Below, piece by piece: positions 21,516 to 29,750 of a stretch of DNA of 29,826 nucleotides. Origin of the DNA: Spirochaetaceae bacterium (GTDB taxonomy: Bacteria > Spirochaetota > Spirochaetia > Treponematales > Treponemataceae); the NCBI GenBank assembly GCA_031272345.1, contig JAISTZ010000094.1, forward strand, positions 1-29,826, given 5' to 3'. A program made the position numbers and the translations under genes. Every line of letters starts with the position of its first letter. Position 1 is the first letter of the stretch. The notes under the pieces were generated by a model, which saw only the letters and a list, made by a program, of their open reading frames with translations, was not told where the DNA came from and searched no databases.

Positions 21516-21823
21516 ACGAAAGATCAAAGTTTTTTTGCGAACACTGCGGAGCGGAGGTAAAACAGAACGCCAAGGTCTGCACGGCCTGCGGCAAATTTTT
21601 TACCGCCGTCCGGTGCCCCGAATGCGGCCAGTCCGGGGACGCCCAGGATTTTGCCCAGGGCTGCCCCTACTGCGGCTACGGCGGAGCCCGGCGCGGGGCA
21701 GCAGCCGCCACGACGGGAACCCGCGCCTCCCCTGGGGAAGCCCTTCCCCTGTGGGCCTACGCCCTCTGCGCTGTGGCGGTCCTCGGCCTCTTCGCCGCGT
21801 TCATTGCCTTCGGAATACTTTAA
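21512..21823 (+). CDS. Zinc-ribbon protein with C-terminal membrane anchor
   Basis: A 103-residue protein with four CxxC knuckles (CEHC, CTAC, CPEC, CPYC; residues about 9-54), enough for two zinc ribbons. An Ala/Thr-rich linker follows, and one membrane helix ends the protein (LWAYALCAVAVLGLFAAFIA). The role is unknown; tail-anchored ribbons may recruit partners to the membrane. It is coupled by ATGA to the gene before it. Confidence 0.8.
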   Translation: MNERSKFFCEHCGAEVKQNAKVCTACGKFFTAVRCPECGQSGDAQDFAQGCPYCGYGGARRGAAAATTGTRASPGEALPLWAYALCAVAVLGLFAAFIAFGIL

Positions 21824-21859
21824 AAAAGCAATGAAAAAGTCAAATTAAGGGGGTCCCCT

Positions 21860-23431
21860 ATGATCACATGGAATAATCTCGACACCCTGACGGGCTTCAA
21901 GAAATTGCAGTCCCTCAAGGGTGAAACAATCTCTGCGGAAAAATTGACCCCGGAACGGGTGCGCGCCTGCTGTGTGCCCATCGCGGCGGGGCTCACCTAC
22001 AACTACGCCGCCAAGCAGACCGGCGCCGCCGTCCTCGCGGTGCTCCAGGAGCTTTCCGACGAGGCGGAACTGGTGGACAAATTCGCCGAGCTCTACAACG
22101 GCGGCGCGGTGAACACCGGGGAGAACCGCCTGGTCCTCCATCACCTTGCCCGTGGGCAGCTCGGAAACCCCGTGGTGAAGGACGGCAGGGACATCGGCGC
22201 CTTCTACCGCAAGGAGGCCGCCCGGATCGCCGAATTCGCCGCCGGGGTCCACGGGGGAAGTATTGCCAACGAGCGGGGGGAGCCCTTCACCACGGTGGTG
22301 CAGATCGGCATCGGCGGCTCGGACCTGGGCCCCAGGGCCATGTACCTTGCCCTCGAGGGCTGGGCGAAGGCCGCCGGCGCACAGAAAATGACCGCCAAAT
22401 TCATCTCCAACGTTGACCCGGACGACGCGGCTGCGGTGATCTCCTCCGTAGACCTGGGGCGCACCCTCTTCGTGCTGGTCTCCAAGAGCGGCACAACCCA
22501 GGAAACCCTCTCGAATGAGCTCTTCGTAAAGCGCTTCCTCCAGGGGGCGGGTCTGGACCCGAGCCGCCACATCGCGGCGGTCACCTCCGAGACGAGTCCC
22601 CTGGCGAACAATCCCGCGTACCTCGCTTCTTTCTATATGGACGATTATATCGGCGGGCGCTACTCCGCAACCTCAGCGGTGGGAGGGGTCGTGCTCTCCC
22701 TGGCCTTTGGGGGGGAGGTGTTCTCCGCCTTCCTCCGGGGGGCCCACGAAGCGGACCTTGGGGCAAAGGAAAAACAGGTGACCAAAAATGCGGCCCTCCT
22801 CGACGCGCTCCTGGGGGTGTACGAGCGGAACGTGCAGGGCTATCCGGTTACGGCGATTCTGCCCTATTCCCAGGCCCTCTCCCGGTTCCCGGCCCACCTC
22901 CAGCAGGCGGACATGGAATCCAACGGCAAGCGGGTGAACCGCTTCGGCAAGCCCGTCACCTACCCCACGGGGCCGGTCATCTTCGGGGAGCCCGGCACCA
23001 ACGGCCAGCACTCGTTCTACCAGCTCCTTCACCAGGGCACGGACATCATCCCCCTCCAGTTCATCGGCTTCAGGCAGAACCAGCGGGGGGAGGACATCGA
23101 AACCGGGGGCTCCACCAGCCAGAAAAAGCTTGCGGCAAATCTTGCGGCCCAGATCGCGGCCTTCGCCTGCGGCAAGGGCGACCCGAACCCGAACAAATCC
23201 TTCCCCGGGGGCCGGCCTTCGAGCTTGATCTTTGGGGAGCGGCTCACCCCGGAAGCTCTGGGCGCCCTCCTGGCCCATTACGAAAACAAAATCATGTTCC
23301 AGGGGTTCCTGTGGAACCTGAACAGCTTTGACCAGGAGGGGGTGCAGTTGGGCAAGGTCCTCACCAAACAGGCGCTCTCCGGGGACACCGGGGGCGCCCT
23401 CCGGGTCTACGCGGACCTCCTGGGGGTGTGA
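21860..23431 (+). CDS. pgi: Glucose-6-phosphate isomerase
   Basis: Interconverts glucose-6-phosphate and fructose-6-phosphate in glycolysis. The 523-residue protein has the PGI signatures VQIGIGGSDLGPRAMYLAL, FVLVSKSGTTQETLSNE, GEPGTNGQHSFYQLLHQG with the catalytic Glu, and the C-terminal FLWNLNSFDQEGVQLGK with the catalytic Lys. Length is in the normal range. AAGGGGG precedes the ATG at 21860. The gap to the zinc-ribbon gene is 36 bp, so it is likely co-transcribed. It is convergent with the U32 gene, 38 bp apart, without an evident terminator. Confidence 0.96.
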   Translation: MITWNNLDTLTGFKKLQSLKGETISAEKLTPERVRACCVPIAAGLTYNYAAKQTGAAVLAVLQELSDEAELVDKFAELYNGGAVNTGENRLVLHHLARGQLGNPVVKDGRDIGAFYRKEAARIAEFAAGVHGGSIANERGEPFTTVVQIGIGGSDLGPRAMYLALEGWAKAAGAQKMTAKFISNVDPDDAAAVISSVDLGRTLFVLVSKSGTTQETLSNELFVKRFLQGAGLDPSRHIAAVTSETSPLANNPAYLASFYMDDYIGGRYSATSAVGGVVLSLAFGGEVFSAFLRGAHEADLGAKEKQVTKNAALLDALLGVYERNVQGYPVTAILPYSQALSRFPAHLQQADMESNGKRVNRFGKPVTYPTGPVIFGEPGTNGQHSFYQLLHQGTDIIPLQFIGFRQNQRGEDIETGGSTSQKKLAANLAAQIAAFACGKGDPNPNKSFPGGRPSSLIFGERLTPEALGALLAHYENKIMFQGFLWNLNSFDQEGVQLGKVLTKQALSGDTGGALRVYADLLGV

Positions 23432-23469
23432 GTCCCCGAGCGCTGACTAGCTGCGGGCCCCGGCGTCAT

Positions 23470-25566
23470 TTACCGCGGGCCGCTCCAGTTGAACCGCCGG
23501 GTTCCCGGCAGAACCTCGCCCTTACGGAAGGCCCCCAGAATTTGCTTCACCTGCTTTTTCTTTATCGCGATTTTGGAGAAATCGAACAGGAACCGGGAGA
23601 ACCCCGCCGTCGTGAGGGCCTCCGCCGCGTCCACGGCGGAAAAGGGCTCCTCGGGAAGCACGAAGGACCCGTCCGGAGTCACCAGGGTCTTGAAGACCAT
23701 GTCTTTTTTGTCGGAAAAATGGGTGAAGTCATAGGATTCCGGGAGCCTGAAGCGCATCCTGAACAGGGGGGGGTAGGCGAAGAGGGGCACGAGCGCCCTG
23801 GGGCGGACGTTCCGGTCGAAGGTCGCCTCCAGGTTCCTGCGGGAATTTTCCAGGGGCGGGATGAAGGCCCGGACATCCTGGTTTTCGAGCCAGGACGCGG
23901 CCCAGCGGTTGAAGGCGTAGAGATAGGGCCCGGCGATGACGAAGGCCCCCTTGCCCCTGAGGAGGGAGAGGTGGGCCGGATTGTTGGCCACCCAGTTGGT
24001 GAAGCCCTCCGCAAGGAGCTTGTCCACAAGGGCCCCAAGGGCCGGTTCACCCGATTGCGGGCAGAAGGGTTCGAGCCAGAGGAACACCTGCTTTTTGGGA
24101 AACGGCAGGGGCGCCCCGGCAAGGAGATGGGCCCTGGATTCCGAGTTCACCTCCAGGATCACCCGGACGGGCCCCTCCCCCTGGACAGCCGCCATGTCCC
24201 TGGGGGTGGACACCAGCATGTAAACCCCCTTGGGGAAGGGGGCGAGCTCAGCCCGGTCCGGCACGGTCAGGTCCAGGGCGGGAAACTCCGCGGGGGGCTT
24301 TCCGGGCTTTGAGCCGTGGGCGCCCTGGGGGATGATTCGGGGATACCGCTGGGCGGATTTTGTCTGAATCAGATAGACCTCGTCCCCCGGGGAAAACCCC
24401 TCGGGGATGTCCACCCAGCGGAGGCCCTTCCGGTCGGTTTCCACGGTTTTTATCTTGTGACTCCGTCTGAGGGTGTCGTCCTTTTTGTGGAGCCGGATTG
24501 AATCCCCCTCGGCCGCTTCGTAGCCCCTGCCGGAGAAGGCGCCGAACCCGTCCGCCCTTGTTTTTGCGAGTTTCCCCAGGTAGATCCCCGTGCCCCCGGC
24601 CTGGTCCGGGTTGAGGGTCCCCTGGGCGACGGCCTCCGTGCCCAATGCGGCTCCGGCGCCGTCCGGGGAGGGGGCGGGGGAAAAATCATACCAGAAGGAG
24701 GTCTTTGCCCTGCCGAAATCCCCGGCAAGGGCGCGCCGGGCTGATTCCAGGGCGTCCCTCCGGCCTTCCGGCCTGGAGTCCATGCAGGAATCAATCACCC
24801 GCCGGTAGGCCGCGGTCACCGCGCCCACGTATTCGGCGCTCTTCATCCTGCCTTCGATTTTGAAGGCGTCGACCCCGCAGTCGATGAGGGCCGGGACCTT
24901 TTCTATCAATTCGTAATCGTTGGGGGAAAAAAAGTAGCCGCTCCGGCCGCCCCCCTCTTCGTCCGCCACGGTGTACAAGCGCCTGCACGCCTGGGCGCAC
25001 ATCCCCCGGTTCGCGGACTTGCCCCCCAGGAAGCTGGAAAAGAGACAGAGCCCGGATTCGGAGACGCAGAGGGCCCCGTGCACGAAGACCTCGATTTCCG
25101 AGGACGTGCGCTCTTTTATGGAGCGGATTTCTTCCAGGGACAGTTCCCGGGCAAGGACCACCCGCCTGACCCCGGAGCGGCTGAGGTAATTGACCCCCCT
25201 GGCGCTTGCGATATTCATCTGGGTTGAGCCGTGGAGCTTGAGCCTGGGGAAAAATTCCTGGACCATCCGCAGGACAGCGAAGTCCTGGAGGATGACCCCG
25301 TCAACCCCGATCGCGTCAAGGAAGTACAGAACCTTGTACAGGTCTTCGGTCTCCCCTTCCTCGCACACCGTATTCACGGTGACGTAGAGCTTTTTGCCCC
25401 GCTTGCGGAGCTGCCTTGAGGCGATGTCCGCCTCTTTCCACGTAAAATTTGACGACCTGAGCCGGGCGTTAAAACTTTTTAAGCCCAGGTAGACCGCGTC
25501 CGCCCCTTCGGCAACAGCCGCGTCCAGGGCCTCGGGCGTACCCGCCGGGGCAAGCAATTCAACCAT
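23470..25566 (-). CDS. Peptidase U32 family protein (RlhA/TrhP type)
   Basis: A 698-residue protein. The N-terminal U32 domain is clear: LLAPAGTPEALDAAVAEGAD, AVYLGLKSFNAR, YVTVNTVCEE, GSTQMNIA, then FVHGALCVSESGLCLFSS and NRGMCAQACRRLYTV, with the conserved Cys residues that may bind an iron-sulphur cluster. RlhA and TrhP, the best known members, take part in 5-hydroxycytidine or 5-hydroxyuridine formation in RNA, so RNA modification is more likely than proteolysis. The C-terminal 350 residues form the usual large extension. The ATG at 25564-25566 starts directly at the family N-terminus; the -10 ends 6 nt upstream. Confidence 0.9.
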   Translation of the reverse strand: MVELLAPAGTPEALDAAVAEGADAVYLGLKSFNARLRSSNFTWKEADIASRQLRKRGKKLYVTVNTVCEEGETEDLYKVLYFLDAIGVDGVILQDFAVLRMVQEFFPRLKLHGSTQMNIASARGVNYLSRSGVRRVVLARELSLEEIRSIKERTSSEIEVFVHGALCVSESGLCLFSSFLGGKSANRGMCAQACRRLYTVADEEGGGRSGYFFSPNDYELIEKVPALIDCGVDAFKIEGRMKSAEYVGAVTAAYRRVIDSCMDSRPEGRRDALESARRALAGDFGRAKTSFWYDFSPAPSPDGAGAALGTEAVAQGTLNPDQAGGTGIYLGKLAKTRADGFGAFSGRGYEAAEGDSIRLHKKDDTLRRSHKIKTVETDRKGLRWVDIPEGFSPGDEVYLIQTKSAQRYPRIIPQGAHGSKPGKPPAEFPALDLTVPDRAELAPFPKGVYMLVSTPRDMAAVQGEGPVRVILEVNSESRAHLLAGAPLPFPKKQVFLWLEPFCPQSGEPALGALVDKLLAEGFTNWVANNPAHLSLLRGKGAFVIAGPYLYAFNRWAASWLENQDVRAFIPPLENSRRNLEATFDRNVRPRALVPLFAYPPLFRMRFRLPESYDFTHFSDKKDMVFKTLVTPDGSFVLPEEPFSAVDAAEALTTAGFSRFLFDFSKIAIKKKQVKQILGAFRKGEVLPGTRRFNWSGPR

Positions 25567-25572
25567 GGGGGG

Positions 25573-25578
25573 AGTATA
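25573..25578 (-). promoter_or_regulatory. -10 box of the U32 gene, predicted leaderless
   Basis: TATACT on the minus strand, followed by six C and the ATG at 25566. The -35 is poor. The arrangement is the same as in front of dnaE. Confidence 0.55.
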
Positions 25579-25651
25579 GCAGAAAAGCGCCCGTCATACT
25601 ACACACGTCCATGTCCGCCCCTGTCCCGGAGGGGGCATTTTTTTTGATTTG

Positions 25652-25682
25652 TTGACACAAGTACGAAATACCGTGTTATACT
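25652..25682 (+). promoter_or_regulatory. Promoter of the symporter-aminotransferase operon
   Basis: TTGACA (25652-25657) and TATACT (25677-25682) with a 19-bp spacer, longer than ideal. A short leader with CTTG-TTT-CAAG (an inverted repeat) and AAGGAG leads to the ATG at 25708. Confidence 0.6.
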
Positions 25683-25707
25683 TTAAACTTGTTTCAAGGA
25701 GAAAAAA

Positions 25708-27006
25708 ATGAAAGAAAAAAATGCGGCTAAAAAATGGTACAGTTGGTATTTTGAATTCAATCTGCTGTATAGAATTCTGATTGGACTCGTCCTCGGGGTT
25801 GTCCTGGGGCTCGTATTAAAAGAGAAGATTCTGTGGATTCAGCCCCTTGGGGACCTCTTCGTGCGGCTCTTAAAAATGATTATGATGCCCATCATCCTTT
25901 CCACCCTGATTGTGGGCGCGTCATCGGTGAGCCCGGCGAACCTGGGCAAGGTGGGCCTCCGGGTCATCGTGCTCTACCTGCTCACCAGCGCGGCGGCGGT
26001 GCTCCTGGGCCTGGGCATGGGTGCGGTGTTCCGGCCCAGCGCGGAACTGACCGGCGCGGCGGAGGCCGCGGGAAAGGCTGCCCAGGCGCCCAAACTCTCC
26101 CAGACCCTCCTCAACATCGTGCCCACGAGCATCATGCAGGTGATCGTGAACGAGACGATCCTGGCGGTGATCTTCGTGGCCCTCCTGGTGGGCCTGGGCA
26201 TTTCCTACCTGCGGGTCTCCGGGGACGAGCGCAAGGAGAAGGCCGCGGCCACCCTGTACAACTTCTTCGACGGCATCGCCGAGGTGATGATGCTGATCAT
26301 CAAGGGCATCATGCAGTACGCCCCAATCGGTGTTCTGTCCCTGGTGTCGGTGGTGTTCGCCACCAACGGCCCCAAGGTTGTGGGCTCCCTGGGGGTGGTC
26401 ACCCTGGCCTGCTTCGTCGGCTACGCCCTCCACATTATCATCGTATACCTCGGCTTGGTAAAGTTTTACGCAAAACTTCCCATCGGCCGCTATTTTAGGG
26501 ACGCCAAGGACCCCTTCATCACGGCCTTTGTAACCCGCAGTTCCAACGGAACCCTGCCGGTCACCATGGAGGCCGCTGAGAGCCTGGGGGTGCCCAAGGA
26601 CATCTATTCCTTCAGCCTGCCCCTGGGGGCCACCATCAACATGGACGGCACGGCGATCTACCAGGGGGTGTGCGCCACCTTCATCGCCCTGTCGGTCTGG
26701 GGCCACGGGTTCTCCCTGTCCCAGATGGGGCTCATCATCGTCACCGCCACCCTGGCGTCCATCGGCACCGCGGGCGTACCCGGAGCCGGGGCGATCATGC
26801 TCCTCCTGGTGCTCGATTCCGTGGGCCTCAAGGTTGAAGCCGGGAGCCTCGTGGCCGGGGCCTACGCGATGATCCTGGGAATAGACGCCCTCCTGGATAT
26901 GGGGCGCACGGCCCTCAACGTGTCCGGGGACCTGGCGGTCACCACAATCGTCGCCAGGCGGATGAAGGAGCTCGACCAGAGCAAGTGGAACGAGGGTGAT
27001 ATATGA
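25708..27006 (+). CDS. Dicarboxylate/amino acid:cation symporter (DAACS/GltP family)
   Basis: A 432-residue membrane protein of the GltPh fold. Visible hallmarks are the serine-rich hairpin 1 (TRSSNGTLPVTMEAAE), the NMDGT motif in GATINMDGTAIYQ, hairpin 2 (LASIGTAGVPGAG) and the last helix ALLDMGRTALNVSGD with the Arg, Asn and Asp that bind substrate and cation. The Arg suggests an acidic substrate such as glutamate, aspartate or a C4-dicarboxylate. Hairpin 1 reads RSSNGT rather than the usual SSSAAT, which may shift selectivity. The stop overlaps the start of the aminotransferase gene by ATGA, so uptake and transamination are co-expressed. Confidence 0.93.
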   Translation: MKEKNAAKKWYSWYFEFNLLYRILIGLVLGVVLGLVLKEKILWIQPLGDLFVRLLKMIMMPIILSTLIVGASSVSPANLGKVGLRVIVLYLLTSAAAVLLGLGMGAVFRPSAELTGAAEAAGKAAQAPKLSQTLLNIVPTSIMQVIVNETILAVIFVALLVGLGISYLRVSGDERKEKAAATLYNFFDGIAEVMMLIIKGIMQYAPIGVLSLVSVVFATNGPKVVGSLGVVTLACFVGYALHIIIVYLGLVKFYAKLPIGRYFRDAKDPFITAFVTRSSNGTLPVTMEAAESLGVPKDIYSFSLPLGATINMDGTAIYQGVCATFIALSVWGHGFSLSQMGLIIVTATLASIGTAGVPGAGAIMLLLVLDSVGLKVEAGSLVAGAYAMILGIDALLDMGRTALNVSGDLAVTTIVARRMKELDQSKWNEGDI

Positions 27007-28337
27007 CTGACGGACAAATGCCGGTGCATGAACTGGCCGGTGAACTGAACGCTGTCCTCGAAGGTACCGTTCCGGGGGCGCTCCTTTCGCCCCTGGGAAG
27101 GCGGCTGTACTTCCCCAGGGGCATCATCGCCCAGGGGGCAGAGGCAAAGCAGTACGCCCCCGACGCAAACGGCACCCTGGGAATCGCCGTAAAAAACAAG
27201 ACCCCCCTCATCCTTTCGGCCTTAAAAGACCAGATTCCCGGCCTGGGGGCCCCGGACATCGTCTCCTACGCGCCCACCGCGGGCATTCCGGCCCTGCGGG
27301 AATTCTGGGCCGCTGAAATCCGGCGGAAGAATCCCTCCCTGGCGGGCGCGTCCCTCTCCCTCCCGGTGGTAACCGCCGGGCTCACCGCGGGGATAAGCGC
27401 GGTCTGCGATCTCTTTCTGGGGCAAGGGGACGTTCTCCTCGCGGCCGACCCATCCTGGGACAACTACGCCCTGATTGCGGAGGCCCGGCGCTGCGCCCGG
27501 CTGGGCCCTGTGGATTTGTTCGGCGAGGGGGGGATCAACCTCGCCGCGCTCCGGGCGGCCCTGGAGGGGGAGGCCCAGAGGACCGGCCTGGTCAGAATCA
27601 TCCTGAACTTCCCCAACAATCCCGCGGGCTATTCCCCCACAAAAACGGAGGCCGCGGAGATCTGCGCCATGATTCACCGCATCGCCCAGGGGGGCGCGAA
27701 GGTCCTGGTCATCTGCGACGACGCCTACTTCGGGCTCCGCTTCGAGGATGACATCGAGGCCCAGTCCCTCTTTGCGTACCTGGCGGACATCCACGAGAAC
27801 GTGTTCGCCGCAAAGATCGACGGCGCCACCAAGGAGGACTTCGCCTGGGGCCTGCGGTGCGCCTTCGTCACCTTCGGGGGCAGGGGTCTTACGGAGGCCC
27901 ACTACGGCGCCCTGGTCAAGAAGGCCATGGGGGTGATCCGCTCCACGGTTTCCTGTTCCTCCACGGTGTCCCAGAGCCTTCTGCACAGGATGTACACCAC
28001 GGGGGGCGCGGCCATGGAGGCGGAACGGGAGGAATTCCGCGCCCTCATCGGGGGGCGCTACCGGAGGGTCCGCGCCATCGTGGACGGGCGGAAAAATCAC
28101 CCGGTCCTGCGGCCCATGCCCTTCAATTCGGGCTATTTCATGAGCTTCCGGTGCCGGGGAGTCGGCGCGGAGGCCCTGCGGCAAAGGCTGCTCCACACCT
28201 ACCGGGTGGGCGCGGTCGCCATAGACGGGCGGACTCTGCGGGTGGCCTTCTCCGGCATGGACGACGGGGCCATCGACGGGGCCTATGCCGCCATCTACCG
28301 GGCGGCGGAGGAACTCGCGGCCCAGGGGACAGGTTGA
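27003..28337 (+). CDS. PLP-dependent aminotransferase, class I/II
   Basis: A 444-residue fold-type I enzyme. Seen are the PLP-phosphate region TAGLTAGISAVCDLF, DPSWDNY, the LNFPNNPAGY segment (Asn that contacts the cofactor), ICDDAYFGL with the Asp-x-x-Tyr pair, and a probable Schiff-base Lys277 in DGATKEDFAWGLR. The C-terminal Arg for the carboxylate lies in LRVAFSGMD. The protein is close in style to spirochaete aminotransferases acting on aspartate or similar amino acids. Coupling to a DAACS symporter by ATGA supports an acidic amino acid as substrate. Confidence 0.87.
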   Translation: MTDGQMPVHELAGELNAVLEGTVPGALLSPLGRRLYFPRGIIAQGAEAKQYAPDANGTLGIAVKNKTPLILSALKDQIPGLGAPDIVSYAPTAGIPALREFWAAEIRRKNPSLAGASLSLPVVTAGLTAGISAVCDLFLGQGDVLLAADPSWDNYALIAEARRCARLGPVDLFGEGGINLAALRAALEGEAQRTGLVRIILNFPNNPAGYSPTKTEAAEICAMIHRIAQGGAKVLVICDDAYFGLRFEDDIEAQSLFAYLADIHENVFAAKIDGATKEDFAWGLRCAFVTFGGRGLTEAHYGALVKKAMGVIRSTVSCSSTVSQSLLHRMYTTGGAAMEAEREEFRALIGGRYRRVRAIVDGRKNHPVLRPMPFNSGYFMSFRCRGVGAEALRQRLLHTYRVGAVAIDGRTLRVAFSGMDDGAIDGAYAAIYRAAEELAAQGTG

Positions 28338-28401
28338 AGGGCTTCGAGTTTTTCCCCCTGTCCCTGGAATCACTTTTGTACTTTTTTTGAGGAGTTATAG
28401 C

Positions 28402-29658
28402 ATGGCAAAAACCTACAATCCCTACGACAACATGTTGCAGGTTCTGGAATCGGCGGCCCAAAAACTGGGGCTCAAGCCGAGTGATTACGAAACCTTAAAA
28501 TTCCCCGAGAGGGAGCTCAAGGTCTCCATCCCCATCAGGATGGACGACGGCAGCATCAAGGTCTTTGAGGGCTACCGGGTGCAGCATTCGAGCACCCTGG
28601 GCCCCTGCAAGGGCGGTATCCGCTACCACCAGGAGGTTGACATCGACGAAGTGAAGGCCCTGGCCGCGTGGATGACCTTCAAGTGCGCGGTGGTGAATCT
28701 GCCCTACGGCGGCGCAAAGGGCGCGGTCAAGGTTGACCCGGGCAAGCTCTCCCACGCGGAACTGGAGCGGGTGACCCGCCGGTTCACCGCGGCGATTCTG
28801 CCCATCATCGGCCCGGAAAAGGACATCCCCGCCCCGGACGTGAACACCAACGCGGAGATCATGGGCTGGATCATGGACACCTACAGTATGCTCCACGGGT
28901 ACGCGATTCCCAGCGTGGTCACGGGTAAGTCGATTGAAATCGGCGGGTCCCTGGGCCGGGCGGAAGCCACGGGCCGGGGGGTCTCCATCGTCACCCAGGA
29001 AATTCTCAAATACCTGGGAATGCCCGAGACGGGGGTAAAAATCGCCGTGCAGGGTCTGGGCAACGTGGGCGGCATCAGCGCCAAGCTCCTCCACGAGAAC
29101 GGGCACAAAATTGTCGCCGTAAGCGATGTGTCCGGGGGGCTCTACAATCCGGCAGGTCTAAACGTCCCCGCCCTCAGGGCCTATATCGAAAAAAACCGCA
29201 CCCTGGAGGGCTACTCAGAGCCCGGGGCAAGGAACATCACCAACGGGGAGCTCATCGGCTGCGAATGTGACGTGCTGGTTCCCTGCGCCCTGCAAAACCA
29301 GATCACCTCCGCCAACGCCGCTTCGGTACAGGCGAAGCTCATCGTCGAGGGCGCCAACGGCCCCACCGCCGTGGACGCGGACGAGATCCTCAGCAAGAAG
29401 GGCATAACCATCGTGCCGGACATCCTGGCAAACGCCGGGGGCGTGGTGGTGTCCTACTTCGAGTGGGTCCAGAACATCCAGGAGCTCACCTGGGAGGAGG
29501 ACCAGATCAACGCGACCCTCAAGAAGATAATGGTCCGCAGCTTTGGGCAGGTGCTGGAGATCGTCAAGGAGCACAGGGTAAGCTTCCGGGTGGCGGCGTA
29601 TATGCTGGCCATCGGCAAGCTCGTGCGCGCCAAGAAGATCCGGGGGGTGTTCCCGTAA
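28402..29658 (+). CDS. gdhA: Glutamate dehydrogenase (Glu/Leu/Phe/Val family)
   Basis: Oxidative deamination of glutamate to 2-oxoglutarate, or the reverse, with NAD(P). The 418-residue protein has GPCKGGIRYHQEVD with the substrate Lys, LPYGGAKGAVKVDP with the catalytic Lys, IPAPDVNTNAEIMGWI, and the nucleotide-binding VQGLGNVGGISAKLL. Length fits the hexameric 50-kDa class. The ATG at 28402 follows GAGGAG at 7 nt; the open frame further upstream overlaps the aminotransferase gene. With the two genes before it, it forms a glutamate/aspartate uptake and nitrogen module. Confidence 0.95.
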   Translation: MAKTYNPYDNMLQVLESAAQKLGLKPSDYETLKFPERELKVSIPIRMDDGSIKVFEGYRVQHSSTLGPCKGGIRYHQEVDIDEVKALAAWMTFKCAVVNLPYGGAKGAVKVDPGKLSHAELERVTRRFTAAILPIIGPEKDIPAPDVNTNAEIMGWIMDTYSMLHGYAIPSVVTGKSIEIGGSLGRAEATGRGVSIVTQEILKYLGMPETGVKIAVQGLGNVGGISAKLLHENGHKIVAVSDVSGGLYNPAGLNVPALRAYIEKNRTLEGYSEPGARNITNGELIGCECDVLVPCALQNQITSANAASVQAKLIVEGANGPTAVDADEILSKKGITIVPDILANAGGVVVSYFEWVQNIQELTWEEDQINATLKKIMVRSFGQVLEIVKEHRVSFRVAAYMLAIGKLVRAKKIRGVFP

Positions 29659-29668
29659 GAAGAATCGC

Positions 29669-29700
29669 CCCGGCGCCGGGCGTATGCGCCCGGCGCCGGG
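29669..29700 (+). terminator. Very stable GC hairpin after gdhA
   Basis: A perfect 14-bp stem (29669-29682 with 29687-29700), entirely G and C, with a 4-nt loop, 10 nt past the stop. There is no T tract, so it is either a transcript-end stabiliser or the first part of a compound terminator. Confidence 0.6.
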
Positions 29701-29711
29701 AGTTGTCCCTA

Positions 29712-29750
29712 GGGACACGATGAAAAACTCGATGTTTTTCATCGTGTCCC
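29712..29750. repeat. Perfect 17-bp inverted repeat
   Basis: GGGACACGATGAAAAAC and its exact complement (29712-29728, 29734-29750) enclose a 5-nt loop. The preceding bases form GTCCCTAGGGAC (29705-29716), which could pair with the left arm in competition. T residues follow the right arm. A smaller hairpin, GCAACTC-TTT-GAGTTGC, lies at 29765-29781. The block may be a mobile palindromic repeat or a compound terminator. Confidence 0.65.
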
